Shown: positions 7,049 to 17,277 of the stretch, one piece after another
Numbering within the stretch: the first letter of the stretch is position 1
How the letters are laid out: each line of letters begins with the position of its first letter
From: Bacillota bacterium
Lineage (GTDB): Bacteria; Bacillota; UBA4882; UBA8346
Direction: 5' to 3'
Assembly: GCA_023410535.1 (NCBI GenBank)
Contig: JAEYPR010000018.1
Location: 1-47,292, forward strand
DNA length: 47,292 bases
Notes under the pieces: generated by a model
What the model saw: only the letters and a program-made list of their open reading frames with translations
Told to the model about the DNA's origin: nothing
Databases searched by the model: none
Program-made: the position numbers and the translations under genes

Positions 7049-7198
7049 ATGCTTGAATGTCATGGCGGTAACGACTGTTCGGCGCCGGTCTTGCTGTTAT
7101 GGTGGTTGTTCATCGCCTTATTATTTTTTTGTTGGTTTAATGGCGGATTAGGTTTTAAGGGTATTTTTAACAACGGAAAAAGCTCACTGTTAACGTGA
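7049..7198 (+). CDS. 49-residue cysteine-containing single-span micro-protein
   Basis: MLECHGGNDCSAPV, then a hydrophobic span rich in Leu and Trp that contains a third cysteine (LFFCWF), and a glycine/lysine tail. ATG 7049 follows TTTTGGAGGTG by seven bases. An upstream in-frame ATG (6989) would place the coding region inside the terminator hairpin and has no ribosome binding site. The gene lies just behind the 36-residue gene and may be cotranscribed by read-through. No family recognised; it shares with the neighbours only the polar head plus one span layout. Confidence 0.65.
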   Translation: MLECHGGNDCSAPVLLLWWLFIALLFFCWFNGGLGFKGIFNNGKSSLLT

Positions 7199-7217
7199 TG
7201 AGTCAATACCGCGTTCC

Positions 7218-7379
7218 TTATAAAAAAATCATAAACTGACGAATTTTATTTTCCACTTCATCGTCTTTAAGCATAGCAATTCCTTCTAGACAACGATGGA
7301 TAAAGTTGCGATCAACACCCGGTACATTGACTTTCGCTAAAATTTTATCGGTAAAGCGGTTAATCTCTTCGTTGGTCAA
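7218..7379 (-). CDS. 53-residue protein with DRN-x3-C motif, paralogue of the gene at 1594-1749
   Basis: Minus-strand gene starting with TTG 7379, with AGGAGGG about nine bases upstream. The product begins MTNEEINRFTDK and contains PGVDRNFIHRC, followed by an acidic stretch (LKDDEVENK) and a hydrophobic end. The spacing of the DRN-x3-C motif relative to the start matches the 51-residue protein at 1594-1749. Both are absent from ordinary annotation length cut-offs. It is convergent with the 49-residue gene. Function unknown. The two paralogues stand at opposite ends of the micro-protein/subtilase locus and on the opposite strand. Confidence 0.65.
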   Translation of the reverse strand: MTNEEINRFTDKILAKVNVPGVDRNFIHRCLEGIAMLKDDEVENKIRQFMIFL

Positions 7380-7412
7380 CGAAAAACCCTCCTGTTATTT
7401 AAAATTGATGCG

Positions 7413-7565
7413 ATGCTAGTTTATTCTTTCATCCTAAAAAAGGCGATGATGCTTTTGGCGCAAATTATTCGACCGGGAGAAAATAACAATTTACAGTTTA
7501 CCCATGACCAGGTTCGCGCAGTCGTAATAAAATATAGCGATACAATTTCAACGAAAAACGAGTGA
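7413..7565 (+). CDS. Possible 50-residue protein upstream of the orphan pro-domain
   Basis: An open frame from ATG 7413 (or ATG 7446/7449) to TGA 7565, with a mixed polar second half containing FTHDQVRAVVIKYSD. There is no clear ribosome binding site, only AAGG close to the internal ATG. It ends 16 bases before the pro-domain gene, so it may be its translational partner or simply leader DNA. Low confidence. Confidence 0.3.
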   Translation: MLVYSFILKKAMMLLAQIIRPGENNNLQFTHDQVRAVVIKYSDTISTKNE

Positions 7566-7581
7566 ATGAAGGCGAATTGAT

Positions 7582-7854
7582 ATGATGTCGAACGATTGGG
7601 AGAGCAAGCTGGCTCCAAACTTGCGGGGACTGCAAAGTAATGCCGGCATGCGTCGAGTAATTGTGGAGATTGATAACGCGGCGACGGATGCCGTCACGGA
7701 ATTGATCATTCGCAATCAAGGGATTATCCGACGACGACTCACAGTTATTCCGGCATTGGTTGTTGACCTTCCTTTTGCGGCTTTTCGCCAGGTTGCGCTG
7801 GCGGCGGCGGTTCGCAAAATTTGGAATGATTGTGAAATTAAAACCACCGAGTAG
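7582..7854 (+). CDS. Stand-alone I9-like subtilase pro-domain (candidate protease inhibitor)
   Basis: A 90-residue protein that aligns over its whole length with the N-terminal pro-domains of the two subtilases. It shares WESKLAPNLR with WTEKLSPELR, RRVIVEI with QRLIIEM, LTVIPALVVDLP with LTVVPALVVDLP, and VRKIWND with VRFIWQD. It then stops exactly where the catalytic domain would begin. The 200 bases downstream contain no relic of an S8 catalytic domain. Pro-domains of this family fold the protease and then inhibit it; free copies act as inhibitors or chaperones in known systems. Either it is a dedicated regulator of the neighbouring subtilases in trans or the remnant of a third protease gene. 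The ribosome binding site (GAAGGCGAA) is weak. Confidence 0.8.
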   Translation: MMSNDWESKLAPNLRGLQSNAGMRRVIVEIDNAATDAVTELIIRNQGIIRRRLTVIPALVVDLPFAAFRQVALAAAVRKIWNDCEIKTTE

Positions 7855-7920
7855 CGGATTGAATTGAGGTATGGCGTGAGTGTCAGGCTAAAAGTAAGCT
7901 AAGTCGGGGATGTGAAATCA

Positions 7921-8046
7921 ATGGTAATGCGGGAAGACGTTGCGCATGATATTTTTTTAATCATTGTCACAGCATTGTTCATCATTATGGTCACCGGTGT
8001 GGGTGTCCCGGCAGTCGGCGAAAATATCGTAGTTATTCCAGGATAG
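7921..8046 (+). CDS. Possible 41-residue single-span protein
   Basis: From ATG 7921, MVMREDVAHD followed by one membrane span (IFLIIVTALFIIMV) and a hydrophobic, glycine-containing tail ending VVIPG. A GGGGAT stretch lies about ten bases upstream as a modest ribosome binding site. It ends eight bases before the Shine-Dalgarno region of the next gene, so both could be translated from one message with the pro-domain gene. No family recognised. Confidence 0.5.
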   Translation: MVMREDVAHDIFLIIVTALFIIMVTGVGVPAVGENIVVIPG

Positions 8047-8064
8047 TAACAAGGAGTGAGGCTG

Positions 8065-8418
8065 GTGTTTTCAACGGATGAACTGGAGGAGATTATCAAG
8101 AAAGTCATGGCCTTAATCGGCTATGAACGGAAAGAAAAATCTTCGCAGTCCCATTGCAAGAAAAATACAGACTCCCATGGTAATCCGAATGACGGTGCAG
8201 CCAATTCCTGTTTTAAAATCGAACCAGCCGATATCTTAGTGATATCGGCGTTGGTTACCGGCGCATTGAATGTTGATTCAATTTTAGTCAGTAAAGATCA
8301 GATTGTTCAGATTGTGCTGTCAGGTTCACTAAAACGTCCAACCGAACTGGACAAGGTTATGGAAGAGGTCGGAAAGGCGCCATTTGAACAGGTAATCAAG
8401 TCACTGTTGGGGATGTAA
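8065..8418 (+). CDS. Uncharacterised 117-residue acidic protein
   Basis: Starts at GTG 8065, eight bases after AAGGAG (the GTG at 8056 overlaps the site). The N-terminus is an amphipathic helix (FSTDELEEIIKKVMALIGYE). A polar linker with two cysteines (SHCKK and NSCFK) follows, then a hydrophobic C-terminal half reading EPADILVISALVTGALNVDSI and LDKVMEEVGKAPFEQVIKSLLGM. No signal peptide and no recognised domain. It closes the micro-protein/subtilase locus and may be cotranscribed with the orphan pro-domain gene. Confidence 0.7.
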   Translation: MFSTDELEEIIKKVMALIGYERKEKSSQSHCKKNTDSHGNPNDGAANSCFKIEPADILVISALVTGALNVDSILVSKDQIVQIVLSGSLKRPTELDKVMEEVGKAPFEQVIKSLLGM

Positions 8419-8456
8419 CCATCCCCGTTGCTGGACAAGCCTTTGGGAATAAAGAA

Positions 8457-9356
8457 TTATCCCGGCCCCGAAAACACCTTCGGGGTTGCGGCGGCGGTTT
8501 GCCCTAATTGATAATAATCGCGGATTAATTTGGGTGCGAAACTCATACTGCCTTTGGATAAAGGTTGCTCGGGAGCAATGAGGATAGTTCGGGTATTGCC
8601 CAAGCGAAATCGCGGCGGGAAATTCTGATTTGTTTTATGAATCTGCTTCAAGTCATTGCTGCCGATTTCGGCGGTTAAGATATCCAAGATCCGTTTGGTT
8701 ACCGCAAATGAGTTGTTAAAGCGGTCAAACGGGGCAAAGATTGGTTCCAGGTTTTCCGATACCGGATAGGTCGTGATGATATAAACCTCGCGCGGTTCTT
8801 CTTTCAGGATGGCGCTGAGCGGGGTTAAATCCCGTAAACCGCCGTCAACCCAATGTTTGCCGCGGATCAATACCGGGGGGAAATAAAGCGGTATGCTGGC
8901 GCTCGCCAGAACAAAACGGGACATCACAAACCGGTCGGCTTCTTTTCGGCTGTCCGCAAAATATAACTCGCCGTCCTCCAAAGCAACCGCTGGAATTAGA
9001 AGGGTCTTTCCAGTGGTTAAACTCTGCGGGGTAATTAGCGAATGCACCAAACGTTCCAATCCAAGCGGCTTAAATAACGAAATTCCAAATAAGACGCTAA
9101 GCACTCCGAAATGATTCGGACGATAAATCTCTCGCCAGCCCTTAATCGACATCCACTGTGCCGCCAAAGTGTTAACCCGTTTTTCCAAATCGGCCGAATC
9201 GGCGGCTTGCGAAAGAAAGGCGGCATTAATCGCCCCAACGCTGGTCCCGCAGAATAAGTCAAAATCCAGTCGCTGCTGGGAGATTAGATAGCGCAAGGCC
9301 CCGATCTCAAAGGCCCCTTTGCAACCACCGCCTGATAATACTAACGCCCGTTTCAA
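8457..9356 (-). CDS. Patatin-like phospholipase
   Basis: A 299-residue patatin-fold lipid acyl hydrolase. The oxyanion loop GGGCKG (9-14), nucleophile elbow GTSVG with Ser39, and the Asp of the DGG motif near residue 170 are all present, so the catalytic dyad is complete. There is no signal peptide; RssA-like cytoplasmic members act on membrane lipids. TTG 9356 is preferred over GTG 9365 because the GTG lies in GGGGTGAT, which would be the ribosome binding site, as in the AGGAGGTGAT-TTG arrangement of the subtilases. It is convergent with the micro-protein locus, with a 38-base gap and no clear terminator. Confidence 0.9.
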   Translation of the reverse strand: MKRALVLSGGGCKGAFEIGALRYLISQQRLDFDLFCGTSVGAINAAFLSQAADSADLEKRVNTLAAQWMSIKGWREIYRPNHFGVLSVLFGISLFKPLGLERLVHSLITPQSLTTGKTLLIPAVALEDGELYFADSRKEADRFVMSRFVLASASIPLYFPPVLIRGKHWVDGGLRDLTPLSAILKEEPREVYIITTYPVSENLEPIFAPFDRFNNSFAVTKRILDILTAEIGSNDLKQIHKTNQNFPPRFRLGNTRTILIAPEQPLSKGSMSFAPKLIRDYYQLGQTAAATPKVFSGPG

Positions 9357-9534
9357 ATTGATCACCCCGCTTTATACTTATAATACGGGGTAAGAAAGTC
9401 ATCAGCGCGCGACCGAAGGCACATTTAACGCTTCAATAAGCACAAATCTGCTGAGATTTACCGATCCATTCTTCATAATATCTTCACAATGAATGTTTAC
9501 AATAAGGACGAAAGCTGAAATAATGGTAACAAGA

Positions 9535-9558
9535 CTCGCTGTAATTGACGACAGCGAG
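9535..9558 (+). promoter_or_regulatory. Inverted repeat in the copA leader, possible operator
   Basis: Perfect eight-base inverted repeat CTCGCTGT 9535-9542 and ACAGCGAG 9551-9558 with an eight-base spacer, ending 23 bases before copA ATG. It could bind a dimeric regulator, possibly the response regulator encoded downstream, or form a weak hairpin in the message. Confidence 0.35.
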
Positions 9559-9580
9559 GATGTACAAAGGAGCGTTTACG

Positions 9581-12007
<2,427 letters not shown>

Positions 12008-12064
12008 TTTACTGTTTTGATTTGGGTGGTTTGAAAATAAAAAATGAACTGAAAGAAGGAGAAT

Positions 12065-12283
12065 ATGATGCCGAACGAAGTGGCTAGCTTACAGGTTGAG
12101 GGAATGTCCTGCCAACATTGTGTGATGAGTATTAAAAAGGCGGTCGGCGAATTAAACGGAGTGGCCAGCGTTGATGTGGATCTGGCGGCCAAACAGGTAA
12201 CGGTTAACTACAACCCGACCGCGGTAACGGTGGATGCGATTTGTGAAACCATCGAAGATCAGGGTTACGACATTGTGAAATAA
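12065..12283 (+). CDS. copZ: Copper chaperone CopZ
   Basis: A 72-residue single heavy-metal-associated domain with the Cu(I)-binding GMSCQHC motif near residue 14 and the beta-alpha-beta-beta-alpha-beta length typical of CopZ. It hands copper to CopA's N-terminal domains in the cytoplasm. AAGGAG precedes two consecutive ATG codons (12065 and 12068); the second has the better spacing. It lies in the copA transcript and is closed by a terminator. Confidence 0.95.
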   Translation: MMPNEVASLQVEGMSCQHCVMSIKKAVGELNGVASVDVDLAAKQVTVNYNPTAVTVDAICETIEDQGYDIVK

Positions 12284-12296
12284 ACCGGTGCGGCAG

Positions 12297-12322
12297 CCCC
12301 CTTGGTTAAGGGGGTTGTTTTC
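12297..12322 (+). terminator. Intrinsic terminator of copAZ
   Basis: Stem CCCCCTT 12297-12303 with AAGGGGG 12308-12314, four-base loop, followed by TTGTTTT. It separates copAZ from the two-component genes. Confidence 0.8.
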
Positions 12323-12344
12323 CGAAGTAGAATGAGGTGAGACA

Positions 12345-13043
12345 ATGGGTGATCCCAAACCGATTTTGGTCGTCGATGATGAACCAAAAATCGTCGAAGT
12401 AATCAAATCCTATCTGGAGAACTCCGGTTACCAGGTGTTGGAGGCATATGACGGCCAAACGGCGTTGGAGCTTTTCGAGAAGCATTATCCGGCTTTGGTT
12501 ATCCTGGATCTGATGTTGCCGGATATGACCGGTGAAGCGATTTGTTCGCGGATTCGCAAGATCTCAAGAGTGCCCATTGTGATGCTCACCGCGAAAGTAG
12601 CGGAAGAAGAGATCATTCAAGGACTGCAGCTTGGCGCCGATGATTATGTAACCAAACCGTTCAGTCCAAGGCAGTTGCTGGCTCGCGTTGAGGCGGTGCT
12701 GCGCCGGACCGCCGGCGAAAGTGTTCCGCTGGCGAGTCTTTTGTCATTCCGGGACGGCGATCTGGAAGTTGACAGCTTAAAACGGGAAATCCGCAAGGGT
12801 GGCCAGGCAGTTAACTTGACCCCCAACGAATACAAAATCTTAATGACCTTAATCAAATACCCCCGCAAAACCTTCACCCGGGAAGAACTGGTGTTGATGG
12901 CTCTCGGCGGCGATTACGAAGGATTCGATCGAACCATAGACACGCATGTAAAAAACGTGCGCCAAAAGATCGAGTCCGATCCGAAAAGTCCCCAATATGT
13001 GCTGACGGTTCACGGGGTTGGCTATCGTTTCGGGGGTGAGTAG
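12345..13043 (+). CDS. OmpR/PhoB-family response regulator
   Basis: A 232-residue regulator. The receiver domain (1-120) has the acidic pair D11/D12, phosphoacceptor Asp55 in LVILDLMLPD, the conserved Thr in VMLTAK and Lys in VTKPF. A winged-helix DNA-binding domain (about 130-230) follows with LTPNEYKILMTL and VRQKIE. GAGGTGAG lies before the ATG. Its stop abuts the TTG of the sensor kinase, so the two are translationally coupled. Position behind copAZ suggests a role in metal or envelope stress, which is inference only. Confidence 0.95.
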   Translation: MGDPKPILVVDDEPKIVEVIKSYLENSGYQVLEAYDGQTALELFEKHYPALVILDLMLPDMTGEAICSRIRKISRVPIVMLTAKVAEEEIIQGLQLGADDYVTKPFSPRQLLARVEAVLRRTAGESVPLASLLSFRDGDLEVDSLKREIRKGGQAVNLTPNEYKILMTLIKYPRKTFTREELVLMALGGDYEGFDRTIDTHVKNVRQKIESDPKSPQYVLTVHGVGYRFGGE

Positions 13044-14432
13044 TTGATCAGTTTACGAGCAAAACTCTCATTGTCTTATATTTTAGTCGCGATCAGCGTA
13101 GTATCGCTGGTGAGTCTGGCCGCTAATTTTCTTTTGGAACGCCAGTTTCGCGAGTATGTTAAAGAACGGCAAGAGGAACGCAACCGTCAGACCGTCACCT
13201 TAATCAGCCAACAATATCTGGGCGAAGGTCAATGGAAACAAAGCACAGTGGAACAAATCGGAATCAACGCCCTTGAACAAGGGATCATTGTTAAACTGAC
13301 CGATGCCGCGGGCAAAGTTATCTGGGATGCCACCTTGCATAATCATGGCCTTTGCCAGCAGATGCTCTCGCATATGGCGCGCAATATGGCGAGCCGTTAT
13401 GCCAACTGGAACGGCGGTTATACTGTAACCCGTTACCCCGCCACCTTGGCCAATCAAGTCATCGGCCGGGTAGAACTGGGGTATTACGGACCGTATTTCT
13501 ATAGCGACACCGATTTGGCTTTTATCAACACCTTAAACCGGATTCTGCTTGGGATTACTGTTTTTACCCTGCTGATTTCCTTGGCGCTTGGGATCGCGAT
13601 GGCGCGTAGCCTAAGTACGCCCCTGGCGAAGGTGATTCAGACTACGGGACGGATCGCCGAAGGGCATTATGACGGGCGCGTGGAAGAGAAAACCGATATC
13701 AAAGAGGTACATCAGTTAACAACTTCCATCAATGAACTGGCCGCGTCGCTCCAAAAACAGGAGTTGCTCCGGAAACGGCTCACGGCTGACGTGGCCCATG
13801 AATTGCGCACGCCGCTGGCAACGGTCCAAAGTCATTTGGAAGCAATGATCGACGGAATTTGGCCCGCCAGCCAAAGCCGGCTGGAAAGCTGTCATGAGGA
13901 GATTCTGAGGATCAACCGCATGGTTCGGGAACTCTATAAACTGGCCCAATTCGATGGGGAAGCCATGCAGTTGGACCGGGTCGAGTTTGATCTGAGCGAG
14001 CTGTTGAAACGCGTCGTTTTGAATTTTGAAGGCCAGTTTCAGGCAAAAAAAGTTCAATTGCAGTATGAAGCGCAACCGGTGCTGATCCGGGCCGACCGCG
14101 ATAAGCTCAGTCAAGTGATTGTCAATTTGCTGGCGAATGGGCTCAAATACACGACTCCGGGCGGGAGCGTCAGGCTGGGGATCGTAACGGAGCAAAACGG
14201 AGTGGCAATCCGGATTCGCGATACCGGAATCGGGATTGCCCCGGAAGATCTACCGTTTATTTTTGAACGGTTTTACCGTGCCGATAAGTCCCGTAACCGT
14301 TTATCCGGGGGTTCCGGGATCGGGCTGGCGATCGTCAAAGCGATTGTCGAAGCCCATGAAGGAAAAGTTACGGCCGAAAGTGAGCTGGGCAAGGGAACGG
14401 AAGTTAAGGTCTGGTTGCCAACCGGAATTTAA
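13044..14432 (+). CDS. Membrane sensor histidine kinase
   Basis: A 462-residue HisKA kinase starting at TTG directly after the regulator's TAG, with GGGGGTGAG as its ribosome binding site. Membrane span 1 is at about 8-28 and span 2 at about 165-190. Between them lies an extracytoplasmic domain of about 130 residues with several histidines (HNHGLCQQMLSHMARNM), which could bind metal. HAMP (about 190-242), the phosphorylated His in VAHELRTPL near residue 252, and the ATPase with NLLANGLKYT, DTGIGI and GGSGIGLAI follow. Partner of the upstream regulator. The His/Met/Cys cluster in the sensor domain and the copAZ context make copper sensing plausible, not shown. Confidence 0.95.
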   Translation: MISLRAKLSLSYILVAISVVSLVSLAANFLLERQFREYVKERQEERNRQTVTLISQQYLGEGQWKQSTVEQIGINALEQGIIVKLTDAAGKVIWDATLHNHGLCQQMLSHMARNMASRYANWNGGYTVTRYPATLANQVIGRVELGYYGPYFYSDTDLAFINTLNRILLGITVFTLLISLALGIAMARSLSTPLAKVIQTTGRIAEGHYDGRVEEKTDIKEVHQLTTSINELAASLQKQELLRKRLTADVAHELRTPLATVQSHLEAMIDGIWPASQSRLESCHEEILRINRMVRELYKLAQFDGEAMQLDRVEFDLSELLKRVVLNFEGQFQAKKVQLQYEAQPVLIRADRDKLSQVIVNLLANGLKYTTPGGSVRLGIVTEQNGVAIRIRDTGIGIAPEDLPFIFERFYRADKSRNRLSGGSGIGLAIVKAIVEAHEGKVTAESELGKGTEVKVWLPTGI

Positions 14433-14435
14433 ACT

Positions 14436-14480
14436 TAAAAAACACCGAGCGGTCGCTTAGACCGGCTCGGTGTCTTGAAT
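14436..14480. terminator. Bidirectional terminator between the sensor kinase and tcdA
   Basis: ACACCGAGC and its complement GCTCGGTGT form a stem around the stop codon of tcdA, preceded by an A tract (terminator for the minus strand) and followed by a short T-rich stretch (plus strand). Confidence 0.7.
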
Positions 14481-15251
14481 TTTAGGCAATAAATCTTGAA
14501 TTACGGCGCCTGCCATCATCAAACCGGCAATTGGCGGCAGATACGAGGTGCTCCCCGGAATCTGCCGTTTTTTGGTGCAATTATAAACTTGCTCGTCTTT
14601 GTGGGGGCAGATGCAGCCACCATGGCAAGTCGGGACGTCTTGCTGTGGCTCTACCGGTTGTTCGGTCGAATAAACGACCTTGACTCCCTCGGTGATCCCT
14701 CGTTCCCGTAAACTCTTCCGGACTGCTTTGGCCAGCGGGCAGGTATGAGTTTTACTGATATCGCAGATGGTTAGAGCCGTCGGGTCAAACTTATTGCCGG
14801 TACCCATCGCCGAGATGATCGGGATTCCCCGTTCCTGGCAATAGCTGATCAAGCCAACCTTAGACGACACGGTATCGATGGCGTCGACCACATACGAGAT
14901 TCGCCCGTGGAGAATCGTATCCAGATTGTCCGGAGTGACAAACTCTTTCCAAGTAACCACAACGGCGTCGGGATTGATTGCTTTCACCCGTTCCGCCATC
15001 ACGTCCACTTTTGAACGGCCATAATTTCCTTGAATGGCATGCAATTGCCGGTTAGTATTGGTTAAACAGATCTCATCATAATCAACCAGAATCAACCAGC
15101 CCACTCCGGCGCGGGCTAGCGCTTCCACAGTATACGATCCGACGCCGCCAAGACCGATTACGGCAACCCGTTCCGAATTTAAACTCGTTAGGCCATCCGC
15201 GCCAACCAGCAACTCCAGACGGCTAAAACGATGTAATGTCGATTCAGACAT
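14457..15251 (-). CDS. tcdA: tRNA threonylcarbamoyladenosine dehydratase
   Basis: A 264-residue ThiF/E1-like protein of the TcdA (CsdL/YgdL) type, which converts t6A37 in tRNA to its cyclic hydantoin form using ATP. The nucleotide loop VIGLGGVGSYTVEALAR, the SRLELLVG N-terminus, VDAIDTVSSKVGL and the THTCPLAKAVRKSLRERG segment typical of the subfamily are visible. AGGAGG lies eight bases before the ATG. Single gene on the minus strand; 264 bases of non-coding DNA separate it from metY upstream. Confidence 0.93.
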   Translation of the reverse strand: MSESTLHRFSRLELLVGADGLTSLNSERVAVIGLGGVGSYTVEALARAGVGWLILVDYDEICLTNTNRQLHAIQGNYGRSKVDVMAERVKAINPDAVVVTWKEFVTPDNLDTILHGRISYVVDAIDTVSSKVGLISYCQERGIPIISAMGTGNKFDPTALTICDISKTHTCPLAKAVRKSLRERGITEGVKVVYSTEQPVEPQQDVPTCHGGCICPHKDEQVYNCTKKRQIPGSTSYLPPIAGLMMAGAVIQDLLPKIQDTEPV

Positions 15252-15454
15252 GCAAATGTCCTCCTGTAGCGACCCACCAATTTCGTGATTGCTGTTTCCT
15301 TGAACATGATAACGCCAAACTTACGGTATAGGTTATCCCAAAGGGTATCAAAGGCCGGTAGGCAATTTTCTCCATCGGTAGTTCACTTTTTTATTTAAGT
15401 CAATCAAATTATACTATTTCCGAACTTTCACTGTCAAAAAAAAATTATTCATAG

Positions 15455-15486
15455 AAAAACACAAAGGGAGAGCCCTTTGTGTTTTT
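15455..15486 (-). terminator. Intrinsic terminator of metY
   Basis: Perfect 14-base stem 15455-15468 / 15473-15486 (AAAAACACAAAGGG with its complement) and a T-rich tract on the minus strand. Confidence 0.9.
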
Positions 15487-15515
15487 CGTATTTTTATCAG
15501 TAAACAATTGAGCGA

Positions 15516-16799
15516 TTAGGCTTGATTTAACGCCTGTTCAATATCGGCGATGATGTCATTGACATTTTCAATACCGACTGATAACCGGATGAAATCCGGG
15601 GTGACGCCGGTTGCCAGCTGTTCGGCTTCGGACAGTTGTTGGTGAGTGGTCGAAGCCGGGTGGATGACCAAGGATTTGGCATCCCCAATGTTGGCAAGAT
15701 GTGAGAGCAATTTCACGCTATTGATAAACTTAATCCCAGCTTCTTTACCGCCTTTAACACCAAAACCGATGATTGCGCCGGCACCGTTCGGGAGATACTT
15801 TTGGGTTTTGGGGTATTGGGGGCTATCGGGAAGTCCGGGGTAGTTGACCCAGGATACCTTTGGATGGTTTTGTAAGTACTGTGCTACCTTCAACGCGTTT
15901 TCACTGTGGCGCGGCATCCGTAAATGCAGCGTTTCCAAACCTTGCAGGAACAAGAAGGAGTTAAACGGGGAAACGGCGGGACCTAAGTCGCGCAATAAGG
16001 TTACCCGCGCCTTAATAATATACGCGATATTCCCCAACGGTTTTAAGGCCTCTACAAAATTGATCCCGTGGTAACTCGGATCCGGCTCAGCGATCAGCGG
16101 GAATTTTCCGTTGGTCCAATCGAATTTTCCGGAATCAACGATCACGCCGCCAATGGAAGTTCCATGACCGCCAATAAATTTGGTCGCCGAATAAACGACG
16201 ATATCAACACCGTGTTCAATGGGGCGAATCAAATAAGGGGTGGAAGTATTGTCAACAATGAACGGGACGCCATGCCGGTGCGCAATTTCGGCAACACTGG
16301 CAAAATCCAACACGTCCAGTTTCGGGTTACCGATCGACTCGCCGTAGATCGCTTTGGTCTTACTGGTAATTGCCTTTTCAAAATTGCTCGGATCGGACGA
16401 ATCAACAAATTTAACGGTAATACCCAGTCTGGCAAAAGTATAATGGAATAAATTATAAGTCCCGCCGTACAGATTGTCACCGGAAACGATTTCATCTCCG
16501 GCTTGCACGATGTTTAAAAGCGCTAATGTGATTGCCGATTGGCCGGAGGCTACCGCCAAAGCGCCGACACCGCCGTCGAGAGCGGCGACCCGTTTCTCAA
16601 ACACATCGGTGGTCGGATTCATTAAGCGGGTGTAAATATTGCCAAATTCTTTCAGACCGAAGAGATTTGCGGCATGGTCCGTATCTTTGAATTGATAGGA
16701 CGAGGTTTGATGGATTGGAACCGCCCGCGAACCAGTCACCGGATCCGGCTCTTGACCGGCGTGGACTGCCAGGGTTTCTAACTGGTATTGGTCTGCCAT
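15516..16799 (-). CDS. metY: O-acetylhomoserine sulfhydrylase (aminocarboxypropyltransferase)
   Basis: A 427-residue PLP enzyme of the Cys/Met metabolism family, with the MetY length and signatures: LETLAVHAGQEPDP at the N-terminus, SYQFKDTDHAANLF, and YSATKFIGGHG with the PLP lysine near residue 210. The long insertion before the C-terminal domain seen in MetY but not MetB/MetC is also there. It makes homocysteine from O-acetylhomoserine and sulfide. The minus-strand leader carries a SAM-I riboswitch with a terminator, so it is repressed when S-adenosylmethionine is abundant. AGGAGG lies seven bases before the ATG. It pairs functionally with metA, transcribed in the opposite direction. Confidence 0.96.
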   Translation of the reverse strand: MADQYQLETLAVHAGQEPDPVTGSRAVPIHQTSSYQFKDTDHAANLFGLKEFGNIYTRLMNPTTDVFEKRVAALDGGVGALAVASGQSAITLALLNIVQAGDEIVSGDNLYGGTYNLFHYTFARLGITVKFVDSSDPSNFEKAITSKTKAIYGESIGNPKLDVLDFASVAEIAHRHGVPFIVDNTSTPYLIRPIEHGVDIVVYSATKFIGGHGTSIGGVIVDSGKFDWTNGKFPLIAEPDPSYHGINFVEALKPLGNIAYIIKARVTLLRDLGPAVSPFNSFLFLQGLETLHLRMPRHSENALKVAQYLQNHPKVSWVNYPGLPDSPQYPKTQKYLPNGAGAIIGFGVKGGKEAGIKFINSVKLLSHLANIGDAKSLVIHPASTTHQQLSEAEQLATGVTPDFIRLSVGIENVNDIIADIEQALNQA

Positions 16800-16846
16800 T
16801 GATAAATCCTCCTTAATTTTATTTTTAATAATTTATGGTTGAAATG

Positions 16847-16866
16847 AAAAAACCCCTTAAAGGGGT
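16847..16866 (-). terminator. Riboswitch-controlled terminator of metY
   Basis: On the minus strand ACCCCTT pairs with AAGGGGT followed by TTTTT. The same ACCCCTT can alternatively pair with AAGGGGT next to the aptamer P1 stem, which gives the antiterminator. Confidence 0.85.
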
Positions 16867-16878
16867 ATCAAAACACCC

Positions 16879-16984
16879 CTTATCTTCCGAATCAAATCGG
16901 TTCGCTGGAGTTGGCACCAAAGACAGTTGATACTGTTGGTTGCCGAGGTTTCATTGGGCCAGTCCCTCAACCTCTCTGGATAAG
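16879..16984 (-). promoter_or_regulatory. SAM-I (S-box) riboswitch upstream of metY
   Basis: On the minus strand the P1 strands CTTATCC and GGAAGATAAG close the aptamer. Inside are AGAGAGGTTGAGGGACTGG, CCTCGGCAACC and GGTGCCAACTCCAGC in the consensus order of the S-box. SAM binding favours the terminator at 16847-16866. Confidence 0.95.
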
Positions 16985-17035
16985 GTGATTGAAAATATGT
17001 AATTCCTATTTGTTTAATAGAAAATGTTTATCAAT

Positions 17036-17064
17036 ACTATATTATAGCGCCGGGTTAGTGTCAA
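17036..17064 (-). promoter_or_regulatory. Sigma-A promoter of metY
   Basis: Minus strand TTGACA (17064-17059), 17-base spacer, TATAGT (17041-17036), about 50 bases before the riboswitch. Confidence 0.7.
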
Positions 17065-17248
17065 GAGAAAATTTGGTTACATTGGATAAATCTTTCTTGG
17101 TAGTCTTCACGTGTTGGATAAGCAGCGAGAGCGTCTCAGCGTTATCATTATATCCGCCATGGAGCAATTCAGACTTGAAAAAGCGATTTGGTTAGAAAAT
17201 CTATTTTTAAATATCTGTAAAAACAAGGGATTGAAGGAGTTTATTTAC

Positions 17249-17277
17249 TTGACGAAATACACGTCTTTTTTTATAAT
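17249..17277 (+). promoter_or_regulatory. Sigma-A promoter of metA
   Basis: TTGACG (17249-17254), 17-base spacer, TATAAT (17272-17277), about 70 bases before the second SAM riboswitch. Confidence 0.8.

Noticed and set aside
15252..15454. Possible riboswitch in the tcdA leader
   Set aside because: Several short complementary stretches can be drawn, but no arrangement matches a known aptamer and no terminator precedes the tcdA ribosome binding site.
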